From Caldisericum exile AZM16c01 (GTDB lineage: Bacteria > Caldisericota > Caldisericia > Caldisericales > Caldisericaceae): DNA of 64,000 nt. The position numbers were made by a program, and so were the translations under genes. The notes below the pieces were generated by a model. That model saw nothing but the letters and a program-made list of their open reading frames with translations. It was not told the DNA's origin and ran no database searches. How positions within the stretch are numbered: position 1 is the first letter of the stretch; each line of letters opens with the position of its first letter. The stretch covers positions 1,178,001 to 1,242,000 of the forward strand of contig NC_017096.1 of NCBI RefSeq assembly GCF_000284335.1. Reading direction: 5' to 3'. Positions 44,416 to 51,879 of this stretch are shown in pieces.

Positions 44416-45437
44416 ATCTTGTAATACCTCCCAGCGGACTTCTTTATATATCGTTTTACTTCAAGACTGGTTAGCACAACTAAGAGTTCAGAATCCAATA
44501 CCAATTTATTCCCAATGGAAATTTTCTCTTTCAAAGTATCAAAAGTATCCCCATCTTCAAGTGCATTAAGGATAAATTGCTCAATTTCTGAAAATTGTTT
44601 AATATCTTTATTTGATTTTAAATGGCTCAACTCTTTTATATTCTCAAAAATATCATTCACATCAAGCAAAGGAATTGCTCCATCTCTTATAAGGGCATTT
44701 GACCCTGCACTTGTTGGGTTTGTAATATTTCCTGGCACTGCAAAAACCTCTTTTCCTTGTTCTATTGCATGTGTTGCAGTAATTAAAGAGCCACTTTTTA
44801 ACTCTGCCTCAACCACAACCACGCCAAGACTTAAAGCACTTATTATTCTATTTCTAAACGGAAAATTGTACTTTAAAGGCGTTGCTCCAAAAGGAAACTC
44901 AGAAACAAGAAAGCCATTATTTTCAATTTTTTTTGCTAAATTTATGTGGTCCTTTGGATATATTATATCAACACCGCTTCCCAAGACTGCAATCGTTCTT
45001 CCGTTTGCATCAAGTGCTCCATTATGTGCTGCACTATCGATGCCATATGCAAGCCCACTAACTACTGTAACTCCTGCACCTCCAAGGTCATATGCAATTT
45101 TATAAGCAACACTTTTCCCGTAATTTGAGCATTTCCTTGAGCCAACAACTGCAATTGCTTCATTGGGAAAACTAATAAAGTCCCCCTTTACATACAATAG
45201 GAGAGGTTTATCCTTTAAAACTGACAAGGCTTCGGGATATTTTTCATCGTAGAAAGGAATAATTTTTACATTTAGTTTTTCTGCCTTTTTGATTTCTTTT
45301 TCTGCAAACTCAACATATTGTTTCTCGATCTCGAATTCAAAGGAATTATTTTCAGTAAACTCTTTCAAGTAAATTTTTGCTTGTTTCGGCTTATTAAACC
45401 TAAGATAGTTTAAAGCAACGACTTTTAACAAATCCAT
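44412..45437 (-). CDS. dprA: DNA processing protein DprA
   Basis: DprA loads RecA onto single-stranded DNA during transformation. The 341-residue protein has the Rossmann core: VVGSRKCSNYGKSVAYKIA, TVVSGLAYGIDSAAHNGAL, VLGSGVDIIYPKDH, FPFRNRIISALS and EAELKSGSLITATHAIEQG, plus a C-terminal winged-helix domain. It is the first gene of the dprA-trmFO-radical SAM unit. No com genes are nearby, so competence is not implied by this gene alone. Confidence 0.95.
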   Translation of the reverse strand: MDLLKVVALNYLRFNKPKQAKIYLKEFTENNSFEFEIEKQYVEFAEKEIKKAEKLNVKIIPFYDEKYPEALSVLKDKPLLLYVKGDFISFPNEAIAVVGSRKCSNYGKSVAYKIAYDLGGAGVTVVSGLAYGIDSAAHNGALDANGRTIAVLGSGVDIIYPKDHINLAKKIENNGFLVSEFPFGATPLKYNFPFRNRIISALSLGVVVVEAELKSGSLITATHAIEQGKEVFAVPGNITNPTSAGSNALIRDGAIPLLDVNDIFENIKELSHLKSNKDIKQFSEIEQFILNALEDGDTFDTLKEKISIGNKLVLDSELLVVLTSLEVKRYIKKSAGRYYKI

Positions 45438-45453
45438 ACCAAAACAATATAAT
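45425..45453 (+). promoter_or_regulatory. Candidate promoter of the FMN riboswitch/ribU transcript
   Basis: TTAACA (45425-45430), 17-nt spacer, TATAAT (45448-45453), giving a start near 45460, upstream of the aptamer. The -35 lies in the first codons of divergent dprA. A second candidate, TTGAGA (45459-45464) with TAAAAT (45481-45486), would start inside stem P1 and is less suitable. Confidence 0.55.
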
Positions 45454-45489
45454 GAATTTTGAGATTTTTACAAAATATGTTAAAATAAA

Positions 45490-45641
45490 GAGCCTCCAGG
45501 GCAAGGTGAGTTACCTAAAATAGGTAACAATTCCTGATCGGTGGTGATAGGGTATTCCCCTTAAGCCCACGAGCAACCCAAAAGGTTGTTGATTGGGTGA
45601 AAATCCCAAGCCGACAGTAAAGTCTGGATGGAAGGAGGTTT
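45490..45641 (+). ncRNA. FMN riboswitch (RFN element)
   Basis: The conserved RFN blocks occur in order: AGGGCAAGGTGAG, GATCGGTGGTGATAG, AAGCCCACGAGC, GATTGGGTGAAAATCCCAAG, CCGACAGTAAAGTCTGGATG, then GGAAGGAGG. Stem P1 is AGCCTCC (45491-45497) with GGAGGTT (45634-45640), one G-T wobble. The 3' strand of P1 contains the Shine-Dalgarno GGAGG six bases before the ribU ATG, so FMN binding would hide it directly. No separate terminator is seen between aptamer and gene. Confidence 0.97.
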
Positions 45642-45644
45642 GAA

Positions 45645-46199
45645 ATGTCCTGGAAAAATTTAAGAAGTATTATCTTTACTGGTATTCTTGCAGCCCTTAG
45701 TTTTGTTTTAATGCGTTTTACTGAGTTTCCTTTGCTTCCTCAGGCAAGTTTCCTTAAAACAGATTTAGGAGACATTCCGTTACTTGTCGGCGCTTACTTC
45801 TTTGGCCCTATTACAGGTATTGCCATTGCATTTATAAAAGATTTATTATTCTTTGTAAGTGGGGCAGGACAAGGTGGTCCAATTGGAGTGCTCTTAAATT
45901 TTATTGCAACAGGAACCTTTGCACTTGTTGTAGGAATTGTAAGCCTTAAAAAGAAAAATAATCTAACACTCCTTTTAGGGCTAATCCTTGGGACGATAAC
46001 GTTCACTCTCATGATGATTCCTGCAAACCTTTGGGCAATACCTAAATTTTTGCCGTCATGGACAAAGGAGCAAATACTCAATTACATCTATACAATAAAT
46101 ATTCCGTTTAATCTTTTAAAAGGGCTGCTTGACACAGTAGTAACGTTCTTAGTTGTAAAACCGCTACAAAGTCGAAGAATTTTCTCACAGACTTCGTAA
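45645..46199 (+). CDS. ribU: Riboflavin ECF transporter S component
   Basis: RibU is the substrate-binding membrane subunit of an energy-coupling factor riboflavin importer. The 184-residue protein has five to six helices, with the family-type start RSIIFTGILAALSFVLMRF, LKTDLGDIPLLVGAYFFGPITGIAIAFIKDLLFFV and IPFNLLKGLLDTVVTFLVV. The FMN riboswitch immediately upstream confirms the flavin link. The energising ECF subunits (EcfA, EcfT) must be encoded elsewhere. A terminator follows at 46217. Confidence 0.95.
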   Translation: MSWKNLRSIIFTGILAALSFVLMRFTEFPLLPQASFLKTDLGDIPLLVGAYFFGPITGIAIAFIKDLLFFVSGAGQGGPIGVLLNFIATGTFALVVGIVSLKKKNNLTLLLGLILGTITFTLMMIPANLWAIPKFLPSWTKEQILNYIYTINIPFNLLKGLLDTVVTFLVVKPLQSRRIFSQTS

Positions 46200-46216
46200 G
46201 CGAAAAAAAGAAAATT

Positions 46217-46240
46217 GGGGAGCACACATGCTCCCCTTTA
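46217..46240. terminator. Bidirectional terminator between ribU and rplT
   Basis: GGGGAGCA (46217-46224), loop CACA, TGCTCCCC (46229-46236), followed on plus by TTTAAAATT and on minus by AATTTTCTTTTTTT. It serves both convergent units. Confidence 0.9.
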
Positions 46241-46262
46241 AAATTAGATTTCACTTTTAGCC

Positions 46263-46634
46263 TTATGCCTTTACTCCGTTTTTTTCGAGTGCTTCTTTTG
46301 CCTTATTAACAAGTTCTTCAAAAGCCTTTACATCATTTACTGCAAGATCTGCAAGTATTTTTCTGTCAATTTCAACATTTGCAAGCTTCAGTCCGTTAAT
46401 AAATCTGCTGTAAGTTAACCCATATTCTCTTGCAAGTGCGTTAATTCTTGCAATCCAGAGTTTCCTAAATTCTCTCTTCTTTTCTCTTCTGTGAATGTAT
46501 GAATACTTGAGCGCATGCATTACTGCTTCATTTGCAACCTTAAATCTACGCGAAGCAGCACCCCTATAACCTTCTGCTAACTTCAAAATCTTTTTATGTT
46601 TTCTTCTTGTTACAATGCCTGCCTTAACTCTCAT
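46263..46634 (-). CDS. rplT: Ribosomal protein L20
   Basis: The 123-residue L20 starts [20 protein letters not shown] and has the basic helix [20 protein letters not shown] and [17 protein letters not shown] of the family. I start it at ATG 46634, not the upstream codon at 46652. L20 binds 23S rRNA early in assembly and, in several bacteria, represses its own operon; the attenuator at 47438-47513 fits that. It is the last gene of infC-rpmI-rplT. Confidence 0.97.
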   Translation of the reverse strand: MRVKAGIVTRRKHKKILKLAEGYRGAASRRFKVANEAVMHALKYSYIHRREKKREFRKLWIARINALAREYGLTYSRFINGLKLANVEIDRKILADLAVNDVKAFEELVNKAKEALEKNGVKA

Positions 46635-46661
46635 GATATCACTTCCTTTCAAAAATTTTTG

Positions 46662-46865
46662 TTACTTCAAATAAGGTGCAACACCTAAAATGTTCTTTAC
46701 ATCAGTTTTGGAGATTACATGCAAACTGTTTAATCTTTTCTTTCTTCTTGAAGATTTCTTTTCAAGATGGTGGCTGTGGTTTGCACCATAAGCAACAAGT
46801 TTACCTGATCCTGTAACTCTAAACCTCTTCATTGCTGATCTGCTTGACCTGATTTTGTTTTTCAT
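46662..46865 (-). CDS. rpmI: Ribosomal protein L35
   Basis: A 67-residue basic protein: KNKIRSSRSAMKRFRVTGSG, HSHHLEKKSSRRKKRLN and a C-terminal VKNILGVAPYLK. It lies between infC and rplT in the usual order and begins 47 nt inside the end of infC. Confidence 0.96.
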   Translation of the reverse strand: MKNKIRSSRSAMKRFRVTGSGKLVAYGANHSHHLEKKSSRRKKRLNSLHVISKTDVKNILGVAPYLK

Positions 46866-47412
46866 GTGCTTCTCTCCTTTCCCTTAATTTCTTTAAAACT
46901 TCTTTATTCGGTTCAAGAGAAAAGACCAAGTTTTTGCCAGCCATTTTGGGGGGGCTTGCAACAATTGCAACATCGGAAAGTGCATCAATTATTTTGTTTG
47001 CAAGTTCAAATCCTTGGTCAGTAAAAGCCATCTCTCTTCCCCTGAACCATATTTCAATATTTACTCTATTACCATCCTCAATAAACTCTCTTACTTTCTT
47101 GTTTTTTATTGCAAGGTCATTCGTGTCAATCTTCAACCTGTAGCGCATCTGCTTAACTTCAATTTTTGTTTGTTTCTTTTTTGCCTCTTTTTCTTTCTTC
47201 GTCTGCTCGTAGAGATACTTGCCTAAATCTACAATCCTACACACTGGCGGATTTGCATTAGGTGCTATTAACACCAGATCAAGTCCCTTTTCTCTTGCAA
47301 TGTTCAAGGCATCCCTTGAACTCATGATTCCAACCTGAGCGCCATTTTCATCAATAAGGCGCACTTCCTTCAGGCGGATGTTTTCGTTTGCAATTACGTC
47401 TTTACTGTTAAT
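46819..47412 (-). CDS. infC: Translation initiation factor IF-3 with ATT start
   Basis: IF-3 keeps the 30S subunit free and checks the start codon. The protein core begins NENIRLKEVRLIDENGAQVG, so translation must start upstream of the GTG at 47364. The codon at 47412-47410 is ATT, six bases after ggagg, and an in-frame TGA lies two codons further upstream (47418-47416). No ATG, GTG or TTG exists between. An ATT start is known for infC in other bacteria and lets IF-3 repress itself. The resulting protein is 197 residues, with the N-domain to about 75, a lysine-rich linker and the C-domain. Confidence 0.95.
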   Translation of the reverse strand: MNSKDVIANENIRLKEVRLIDENGAQVGIMSSRDALNIAREKGLDLVLIAPNANPPVCRIVDLGKYLYEQTKKEKEAKKKQTKIEVKQMRYRLKIDTNDLAIKNKKVREFIEDGNRVNIEIWFRGREMAFTDQGFELANKIIDALSDVAIVASPPKMAGKNLVFSLEPNKEVLKKLRERREAHEKQNQVKQISNEEV

Positions 47413-47437
47413 ACCTCACCTCCATAAAATAAATATA

Positions 47438-47513
47438 GGTAGCCGAGAGGCTACCGTAAACAATAAAACAAATTACTCATAAAAACCATAAAACCTTTTC
47501 GCAAGCTCTCGGC
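47438..47513 (-). promoter_or_regulatory. infC-rpmI-rplT leader attenuator
   Basis: Reading the minus strand, GGTAGCC-TCTC-GGCTACC (47455-47438) followed by TATATTTATTTT is an intrinsic terminator 26 bases before the infC start. Upstream, GCCGAGAG (47513-47506) is perfectly complementary to CTCTCGGC (47449-47442), the loop and 3' arm of that terminator, and can form an antiterminator. Another hairpin, AGGGCAAAGCCCT, precedes it. This is the architecture of the L20-controlled leader known from Bacillus; control by L20 here is inferred. Confidence 0.82.
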
Positions 47514-47559
47514 CGCTTAAGGTAGGGCTTTGCCCTTTCTCTTCAATTGTCCAAATGTA

Positions 47560-47587
47560 ATTATACAAAATCTTCAAAATAAATCAA
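47560..47587 (-). promoter_or_regulatory. Promoter of the infC operon
   Basis: On the minus strand TTGATT (47587-47582), 16-nt spacer, TATAAT (47565-47560). Transcription would begin near 47553, giving a leader of about 140 nt. Confidence 0.8.
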
Positions 47588-47600
47588 GCCCACATTTTAG

Positions 47601-49508
47601 TTAGTCTATAACTCTGTTTCTAACCTCATTTAAAATGCGTTCCTTGAAAGCATCAACATCCATAGCACCAAGGTCGCCTACACGTCTTTTTCTTACGGAA
47701 ACACTATTTGATGAGACCTCTTTATCTCCTATTATGAGAATATAAGGGATTTTTTCGGTTTCAGCATCTCTAATTTTTGCATTCATTTTCTCTGATCTTT
47801 CATCAACCTCTACACGCAAACCGTTCAAGAAGAGTTTTTCTTTAACACTCTTAGCATATTCAAGATGTCTATCTGCTATTGGAACAATGCGAACTTGCAC
47901 TGGCGCAATCCATGTAGGGAAAGCACCTGCATATTGCTCGATGAGTGTGCCAAAGAATCGCTCCATTGAGCCAAGCACAACTCTATGAATCATAATAGGT
48001 CTGTGCTCTTTTCCATCTTCACCAATATATGTAACGTCAAATCTTTCTGGGAGGTTAAAATCAACCTGAATCGTTGGCCCTTGCCACTCACGTCCAATTG
48101 CATCAACAAGTTTTATATCGATCTTTGGTCCATAGAAAACCCCTTCTCCTGGATCGATTTTATAAGGGATCTTAAGCTCATCAAGAGCAACTTTAAGTGC
48201 ATTGGTTGCCAATTCCCAATTTTCAAGACTTCCTACATATTTCTCAGGACGTGTAGAAAGATAAACGTTGTAGTTTTTGAATCCAAACGTCTCAATCATA
48301 TATTTTGCAAACTCAACAACACCTATGATTTCCTCTTCTAGCTTTTCTGGTTGCACAAAGAGGTGTGCATCATCTTGAGTAAATCCTCTTACCCTCAAAA
48401 GACCATGAAGGACTCCTGCTCTTTCATACCTATAAACTGTGCCAAGTTCTGCAAGCCTCAAAGGCAAATCCCTATAACTTCGAGTTCTTGATTTATAAAT
48501 TGCAATATGGAATGGACAGTTCATTGGCTTTACCATGTATGATCCTTTATCTACTTCCATTGGGGAAAACATATTTTCTCTGTAAAAATCCCAATGCCCT
48601 GAGGTCTTCCACAACTCAACCCGAGCAATATGAGGGGTATAAACAAAGTAATATCCACGCTTTATATGTTCATCACGCCAAAAATCCTCAATGATTTTTC
48701 GAATCATTGCACCTTTCGGGTGCCACAGTATTAATCCTGGCCCAATTTCTTCTTGAATACTAAAGAGGTCAAGCTCCTTTCCAAGTTTTCTGTGATCTCG
48801 CTTTTTTGCTTCCTCAAGGAAATTTAAATATTCTTTCAAGCGCTCTTCTGTTGCAAAGGCAGTGCCATATACACGCTGAAGCATTTTATTCTTTTCATCG
48901 CCTCGCCAATATGCCCCTGCAACACTTAACAATTTAAAGTATTTTGCATAGGAAGTGTCTGGAATATGCGGACCCCTACAGAGATCTGTAAAATCACCCT
49001 GTTTATATATTGAAACAGTGTCTCCTTCAACTTCTTCTATAATTTCAATCTTATATGGTTGATTCAATTCTTTGAAAAGTTCGATTGCATTATCCTTTGG
49101 AAGGTCAATACGCTCAAAAGGTAAATGTTCATTAACGATCCTCCTCATCTCTTCTTCAATTTTTGTTAGGCCCTCTTCTGTTAGTGGATTTTCAAGATCA
49201 AAATCATAGTAAAAACCCTTTTCAATTGCAGGTCCAATAGTATACTTTGCATTTGGAAATAGATGCATTACTGCCTGTGCAAGAATGTGAGATGTGCTGT
49301 GTCGTAAAATTTCTTCTCCCTCTTCTGTATCGATGAATATTGGCTCAATTTCAACATCGCCATTTACTTTTGTTAACAGATCCTTTTGAACACCTTGAAC
49401 TTTTGCTGCCACAATTTTTGAAAGATCAAAATTAAGTCTCTTAAGAATTTCTTTTATTGTAAGTCCATCTTCAAATTGATAAATTTCATTTGATATCTGT
49501 ATTTTCAC
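47601..49508 (-). CDS. thrS: Threonyl-tRNA synthetase
   Basis: A 635-residue class II synthetase. Domains in order: TGS (1-60), editing domain with HSTSHILAQAVMHLFP, the catalytic core with MVKPMNCPFHIAIYKS (zinc Cys), motif 2 YRYERAGVLHGLLRVRGFTQDDAHLF and motif 3 PIMIHRVVLGSMERFFG, and a C-terminal anticodon-binding domain (APVQVRIVPIADRHLEYA). The Shine-Dalgarno aaggagg lies just after the tRNA-Val gene, and I see no T-box leader. It is probably read from the tRNA-Val promoter. Confidence 0.98.
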   Translation of the reverse strand: MKIQISNEIYQFEDGLTIKEILKRLNFDLSKIVAAKVQGVQKDLLTKVNGDVEIEPIFIDTEEGEEILRHSTSHILAQAVMHLFPNAKYTIGPAIEKGFYYDFDLENPLTEEGLTKIEEEMRRIVNEHLPFERIDLPKDNAIELFKELNQPYKIEIIEEVEGDTVSIYKQGDFTDLCRGPHIPDTSYAKYFKLLSVAGAYWRGDEKNKMLQRVYGTAFATEERLKEYLNFLEEAKKRDHRKLGKELDLFSIQEEIGPGLILWHPKGAMIRKIIEDFWRDEHIKRGYYFVYTPHIARVELWKTSGHWDFYRENMFSPMEVDKGSYMVKPMNCPFHIAIYKSRTRSYRDLPLRLAELGTVYRYERAGVLHGLLRVRGFTQDDAHLFVQPEKLEEEIIGVVEFAKYMIETFGFKNYNVYLSTRPEKYVGSLENWELATNALKVALDELKIPYKIDPGEGVFYGPKIDIKLVDAIGREWQGPTIQVDFNLPERFDVTYIGEDGKEHRPIMIHRVVLGSMERFFGTLIEQYAGAFPTWIAPVQVRIVPIADRHLEYAKSVKEKLFLNGLRVEVDERSEKMNAKIRDAETEKIPYILIIGDKEVSSNSVSVRKRRVGDLGAMDVDAFKERILNEVRNRVID

Positions 49509-49530
49509 GCCCGCCTCCTTAAATAAAAAA

Positions 49531-49605
49531 TGGTGGGCGATAGTGGAATCGAACCACTGACCTCTTCGGTGTCAACGAAGCGTTCTACCTCTGAACTAAC
49601 CGCCC
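49531..49605 (-). tRNA. tRNA-Val (GAC)
   Basis: The minus strand folds as a complete cloverleaf of 75 nt. Acceptor GGGCGGT pairs with ATCGCCC (one G-T), the anticodon arm is CTTCG-TTGACAC-CGAAG giving anticodon GAC, and the T arm is CAGTG-GTTCGAT-TCCACT-like. The 3' CCA is encoded. Confidence 0.96.
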
Positions 49606-49619
49606 ACTCCGCATAACTA

Positions 49620-49647
49620 TTTATATCAAAATTCATCTTTTTGTCAA
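49620..49647 (-). promoter_or_regulatory. tRNA-Val promoter
   Basis: On the minus strand TTGACA (49647-49642), 16-nt spacer, TATAAA (49625-49620), with the tRNA 5' end 15 bases further on. No terminator separates the tRNA from thrS. Confidence 0.8.
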
Positions 49648-49651
49648 GAGT

Positions 49652-50293
49652 TTAGACCTCTTTTATAAGGATATTAGCAATGAGATCCGCAGCCTCTGAA
49701 ATCCTGTCTGCTGAATTGCTTATGTGCCTATAAACTTCTCTCATTTTAAAGATGTAGTGGAAATTATCGTTTGAGAATAGTTCGGCAAGTGCTTCATGAT
49801 AGGTTTCTTCAATTTCATTCTCCACAACCTTTGCAGAAACAACATTGCTATTTGCAAGATTTTTATCAGTAAACATGTTATCCACCGCATAGCTTATGTG
49901 ATTCACACCACGAGAAATTTTTTCAATCATTTTCTTCAAGTAGAAGTTTGGATACAGTTGATATATTATCATTTCTTCAATTGTGTTGTAAGCGTAGTCA
50001 AGGATATTGTCTATTGTATTTGAAAGTGTATAGATATCCTGCCTGTCGATAGGAGTAATAAGGCTCTTGTTGAGCTCATTTAATAGATCTCTTCTTATAT
50101 TGTCGCCTTCGGATTCTATTCTTTTTATTTGCATCTTAAGATTATGTCTTAGCACATCTTTATTGACAACATCTTCACTAATTCCCATAAATTCATTTAA
50201 AGTATTAACACCCTCTACAGTCTTTTTTGCCTGCTCCTTTAGCAGGTTCTGGAACACATCAGGCCTTTTAAACATTGAATCCCAAACTTTCAT
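49652..50293 (-). CDS. DUF47/PhoU-like phosphate transport accessory protein
   Basis: A 213-residue all-helical protein of the DUF47 family, distantly related to PhoU. It has ESEGDNIRRDLLNELNKSLITPIDRQDIYTLSNTIDNILDYA, where the E..D and D..D residues are the usual metal-site positions. I start it at ATG 50293 after gaggtgat. It lies 15 nt downstream of the Pit transporter gene; this pairing is standard and implies it regulates or assists phosphate uptake. Confidence 0.92.
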   Translation of the reverse strand: MKVWDSMFKRPDVFQNLLKEQAKKTVEGVNTLNEFMGISEDVVNKDVLRHNLKMQIKRIESEGDNIRRDLLNELNKSLITPIDRQDIYTLSNTIDNILDYAYNTIEEMIIYQLYPNFYLKKMIEKISRGVNHISYAVDNMFTDKNLANSNVVSAKVVENEIEETYHEALAELFSNDNFHYIFKMREVYRHISNSADRISEAADLIANILIKEV

Positions 50294-50308
50294 TTTTATC
50301 ACCTCACA

Positions 50309-51301
50309 TTATTTTAATATTGTAATAAAAATTGTCGATACTCCATAAGAAATAAGAATTGACATTGGTACTGTTACAAGCCAAGTAAGGACAAGATTTC
50401 TAACAACGTTAAACTTTACCGCATATGGTTTTTCTGCAACCCCAATACCTACAACTGACATATTTAAAGTTTCTGTTGAACTTACGGGCAAACCAAATTG
50501 TGCAAACGTTAAAACCGTTGCAGATGTTATTGTTTGTGCAAGAAATGTCTCTTTTGGATTACTTTTCATAAGACGAAATCCTGCTGTTAAAAGTGAATTT
50601 GCACCAAAGAAAAGTGTCCCAACAATAAACAGAAACGAGAGAAGCGAAATAACAAAAATATTTTTAGGATTGACAGCAAAGTTAACCCCTGAGATCATGC
50701 TTGCTGTATATACCAAACTCAAAGTTTTCTCTGCATCGTTTGCACCATAACCCATAACAAGAAAAATTGATGAAATTACCTGAAAAATCTTAAAAAACGG
50801 AGAAGCCTTTGGGGTTAACAACCGCAAAATAAGGTTAAAAATCTTGGTTAATAAGTAAGAAACTATTAAACCTATAAAGATAGATGCAATAAGTCCACCA
50901 AAAACTTTTAAAATTTCAACTGTATTAATTTGCGTGTGGACTTTTCTTGCAATTGCACTTCCAACGAGTGCTCCAACAAAGGTGTAAGAAATACTTACAG
51001 GGTATTTAATCCTCTGCGCAATAATCACCCAAATCATCGTGCCAATGATTGCCCCATACAACATAGGTAAGGTAATATATTGAATTGGGACAATTTTAGT
51101 ACCTAAAGTTTTAACAACTTCTGTTCCAAAGACAAGAGGCGCAACAGTTAAAGATAAAAATAGCAAAATAACTCCAAAGAGGGGATGTATTACATTTGAA
51201 GAAATAATAGATCCAAGCAACACGCCTCCGTCGTTTGCTCCCATTAATATTTGAAAAACTCCTGCTACAATTAAAAAAACTAAAAAACTTAGGTTATCCA
51301 T
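50309..51301 (-). CDS. pit: Pit-family inorganic phosphate transporter
   Basis: A 330-residue polytopic membrane protein of the PiT family (H+/Pi or Na+/Pi symport). The two duplicated signatures are visible: MGANDGGVLLGSIISSNV near the N-terminus and MGYGANDAEKTLSLVYTA near residue 185 (GANDxxK type). About ten helices are predicted. It forms a two-gene unit with the DUF47 protein. Confidence 0.95.
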   Translation of the reverse strand: MDNLSFLVFLIVAGVFQILMGANDGGVLLGSIISSNVIHPLFGVILLFLSLTVAPLVFGTEVVKTLGTKIVPIQYITLPMLYGAIIGTMIWVIIAQRIKYPVSISYTFVGALVGSAIARKVHTQINTVEILKVFGGLIASIFIGLIVSYLLTKIFNLILRLLTPKASPFFKIFQVISSIFLVMGYGANDAEKTLSLVYTASMISGVNFAVNPKNIFVISLLSFLFIVGTLFFGANSLLTAGFRLMKSNPKETFLAQTITSATVLTFAQFGLPVSSTETLNMSVVGIGVAEKPYAVKFNVVRNLVLTWLVTVPMSILISYGVSTIFITILK

Positions 51302-51342
51302 GGTTTAAAATAATAACACAAATTGAGATTTTGTCAAGATTG

Positions 51343-51879
51343 TTAAGATAGAAGTGGCAAAATGAGATTTTTTAAGAATTCTTTAAATTCTTCTTCGATT
51401 GACTCCAAATTCCTTTGTAAATTCACAAAAACGCTATTTCCTTCAACCTTAAATTGGAAATCTCCATTAACAATTATAAAATCTGAAACTAAGAGAAGTT
51501 TTTTTGCATCTTCCTTTATAGGTTCATTTTCCTTTTCGACAAAAATAAACAAGTCTGGTTTTGTGATTGTGTAAAAAATGTTGCCCTCTACAAGTAACGG
51601 ACCTTCTATACTTTTAACAAAATCTCTTAAGTGTTCATTAAGATAATCAAAATCACCTTTTGCCCAAAATACCTTCTTTGCATTCTCAAAAAGAAAGTAT
51701 GTATCTTTGCCAAACGGCGCAGTCTTATAAGTTTCTTCAGTAATTCCAAACCCGTGTAATAGATTGTTTGTAATTTTTAGCGCAATAAAAATTTTGGGAA
51801 ATAATTTGAGAATTATCCTTGATAGTGTCGTCTTACCGACATTACTTTTGCTTCCGCCTATAAGAACGATTTTTTGCAT
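51343..51879 (-). CDS. MobB-like P-loop nucleotide-binding protein
   Basis: A 178-residue protein beginning MQKIVLIGGSKSNVGKTTLSRIIL, a P-loop of the SIMIBI/MobB style. Further parts include LLVEGNIFYTITKPDLFIFVEKE and VSDFIIVNG, suggestive of Walker B and base-recognition segments. It may be distantly related to molybdopterin-guanine dinucleotide protein MobB, but no molybdenum gene is nearby and the match is loose. It overlaps the topoisomerase gene by 38 nt. Function unassigned. Confidence 0.7.
   Translation of the reverse strand: MQKIVLIGGSKSNVGKTTLSRIILKLFPKIFIALKITNNLLHGFGITEETYKTAPFGKDTYFLFENAKKVFWAKGDFDYLNEHLRDFVKSIEGPLLVEGNIFYTITKPDLFIFVEKENEPIKEDAKKLLLVSDFIIVNGDFQFKVEGNSVFVNLQRNLESIEEEFKEFLKNLILPLLS

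Noticed and set aside
49509-49530. T-box leader before thrS
   Set aside because: Only 22 bases separate thrS from tRNA-Val; there is no room for a T-box and none is seen further upstream.
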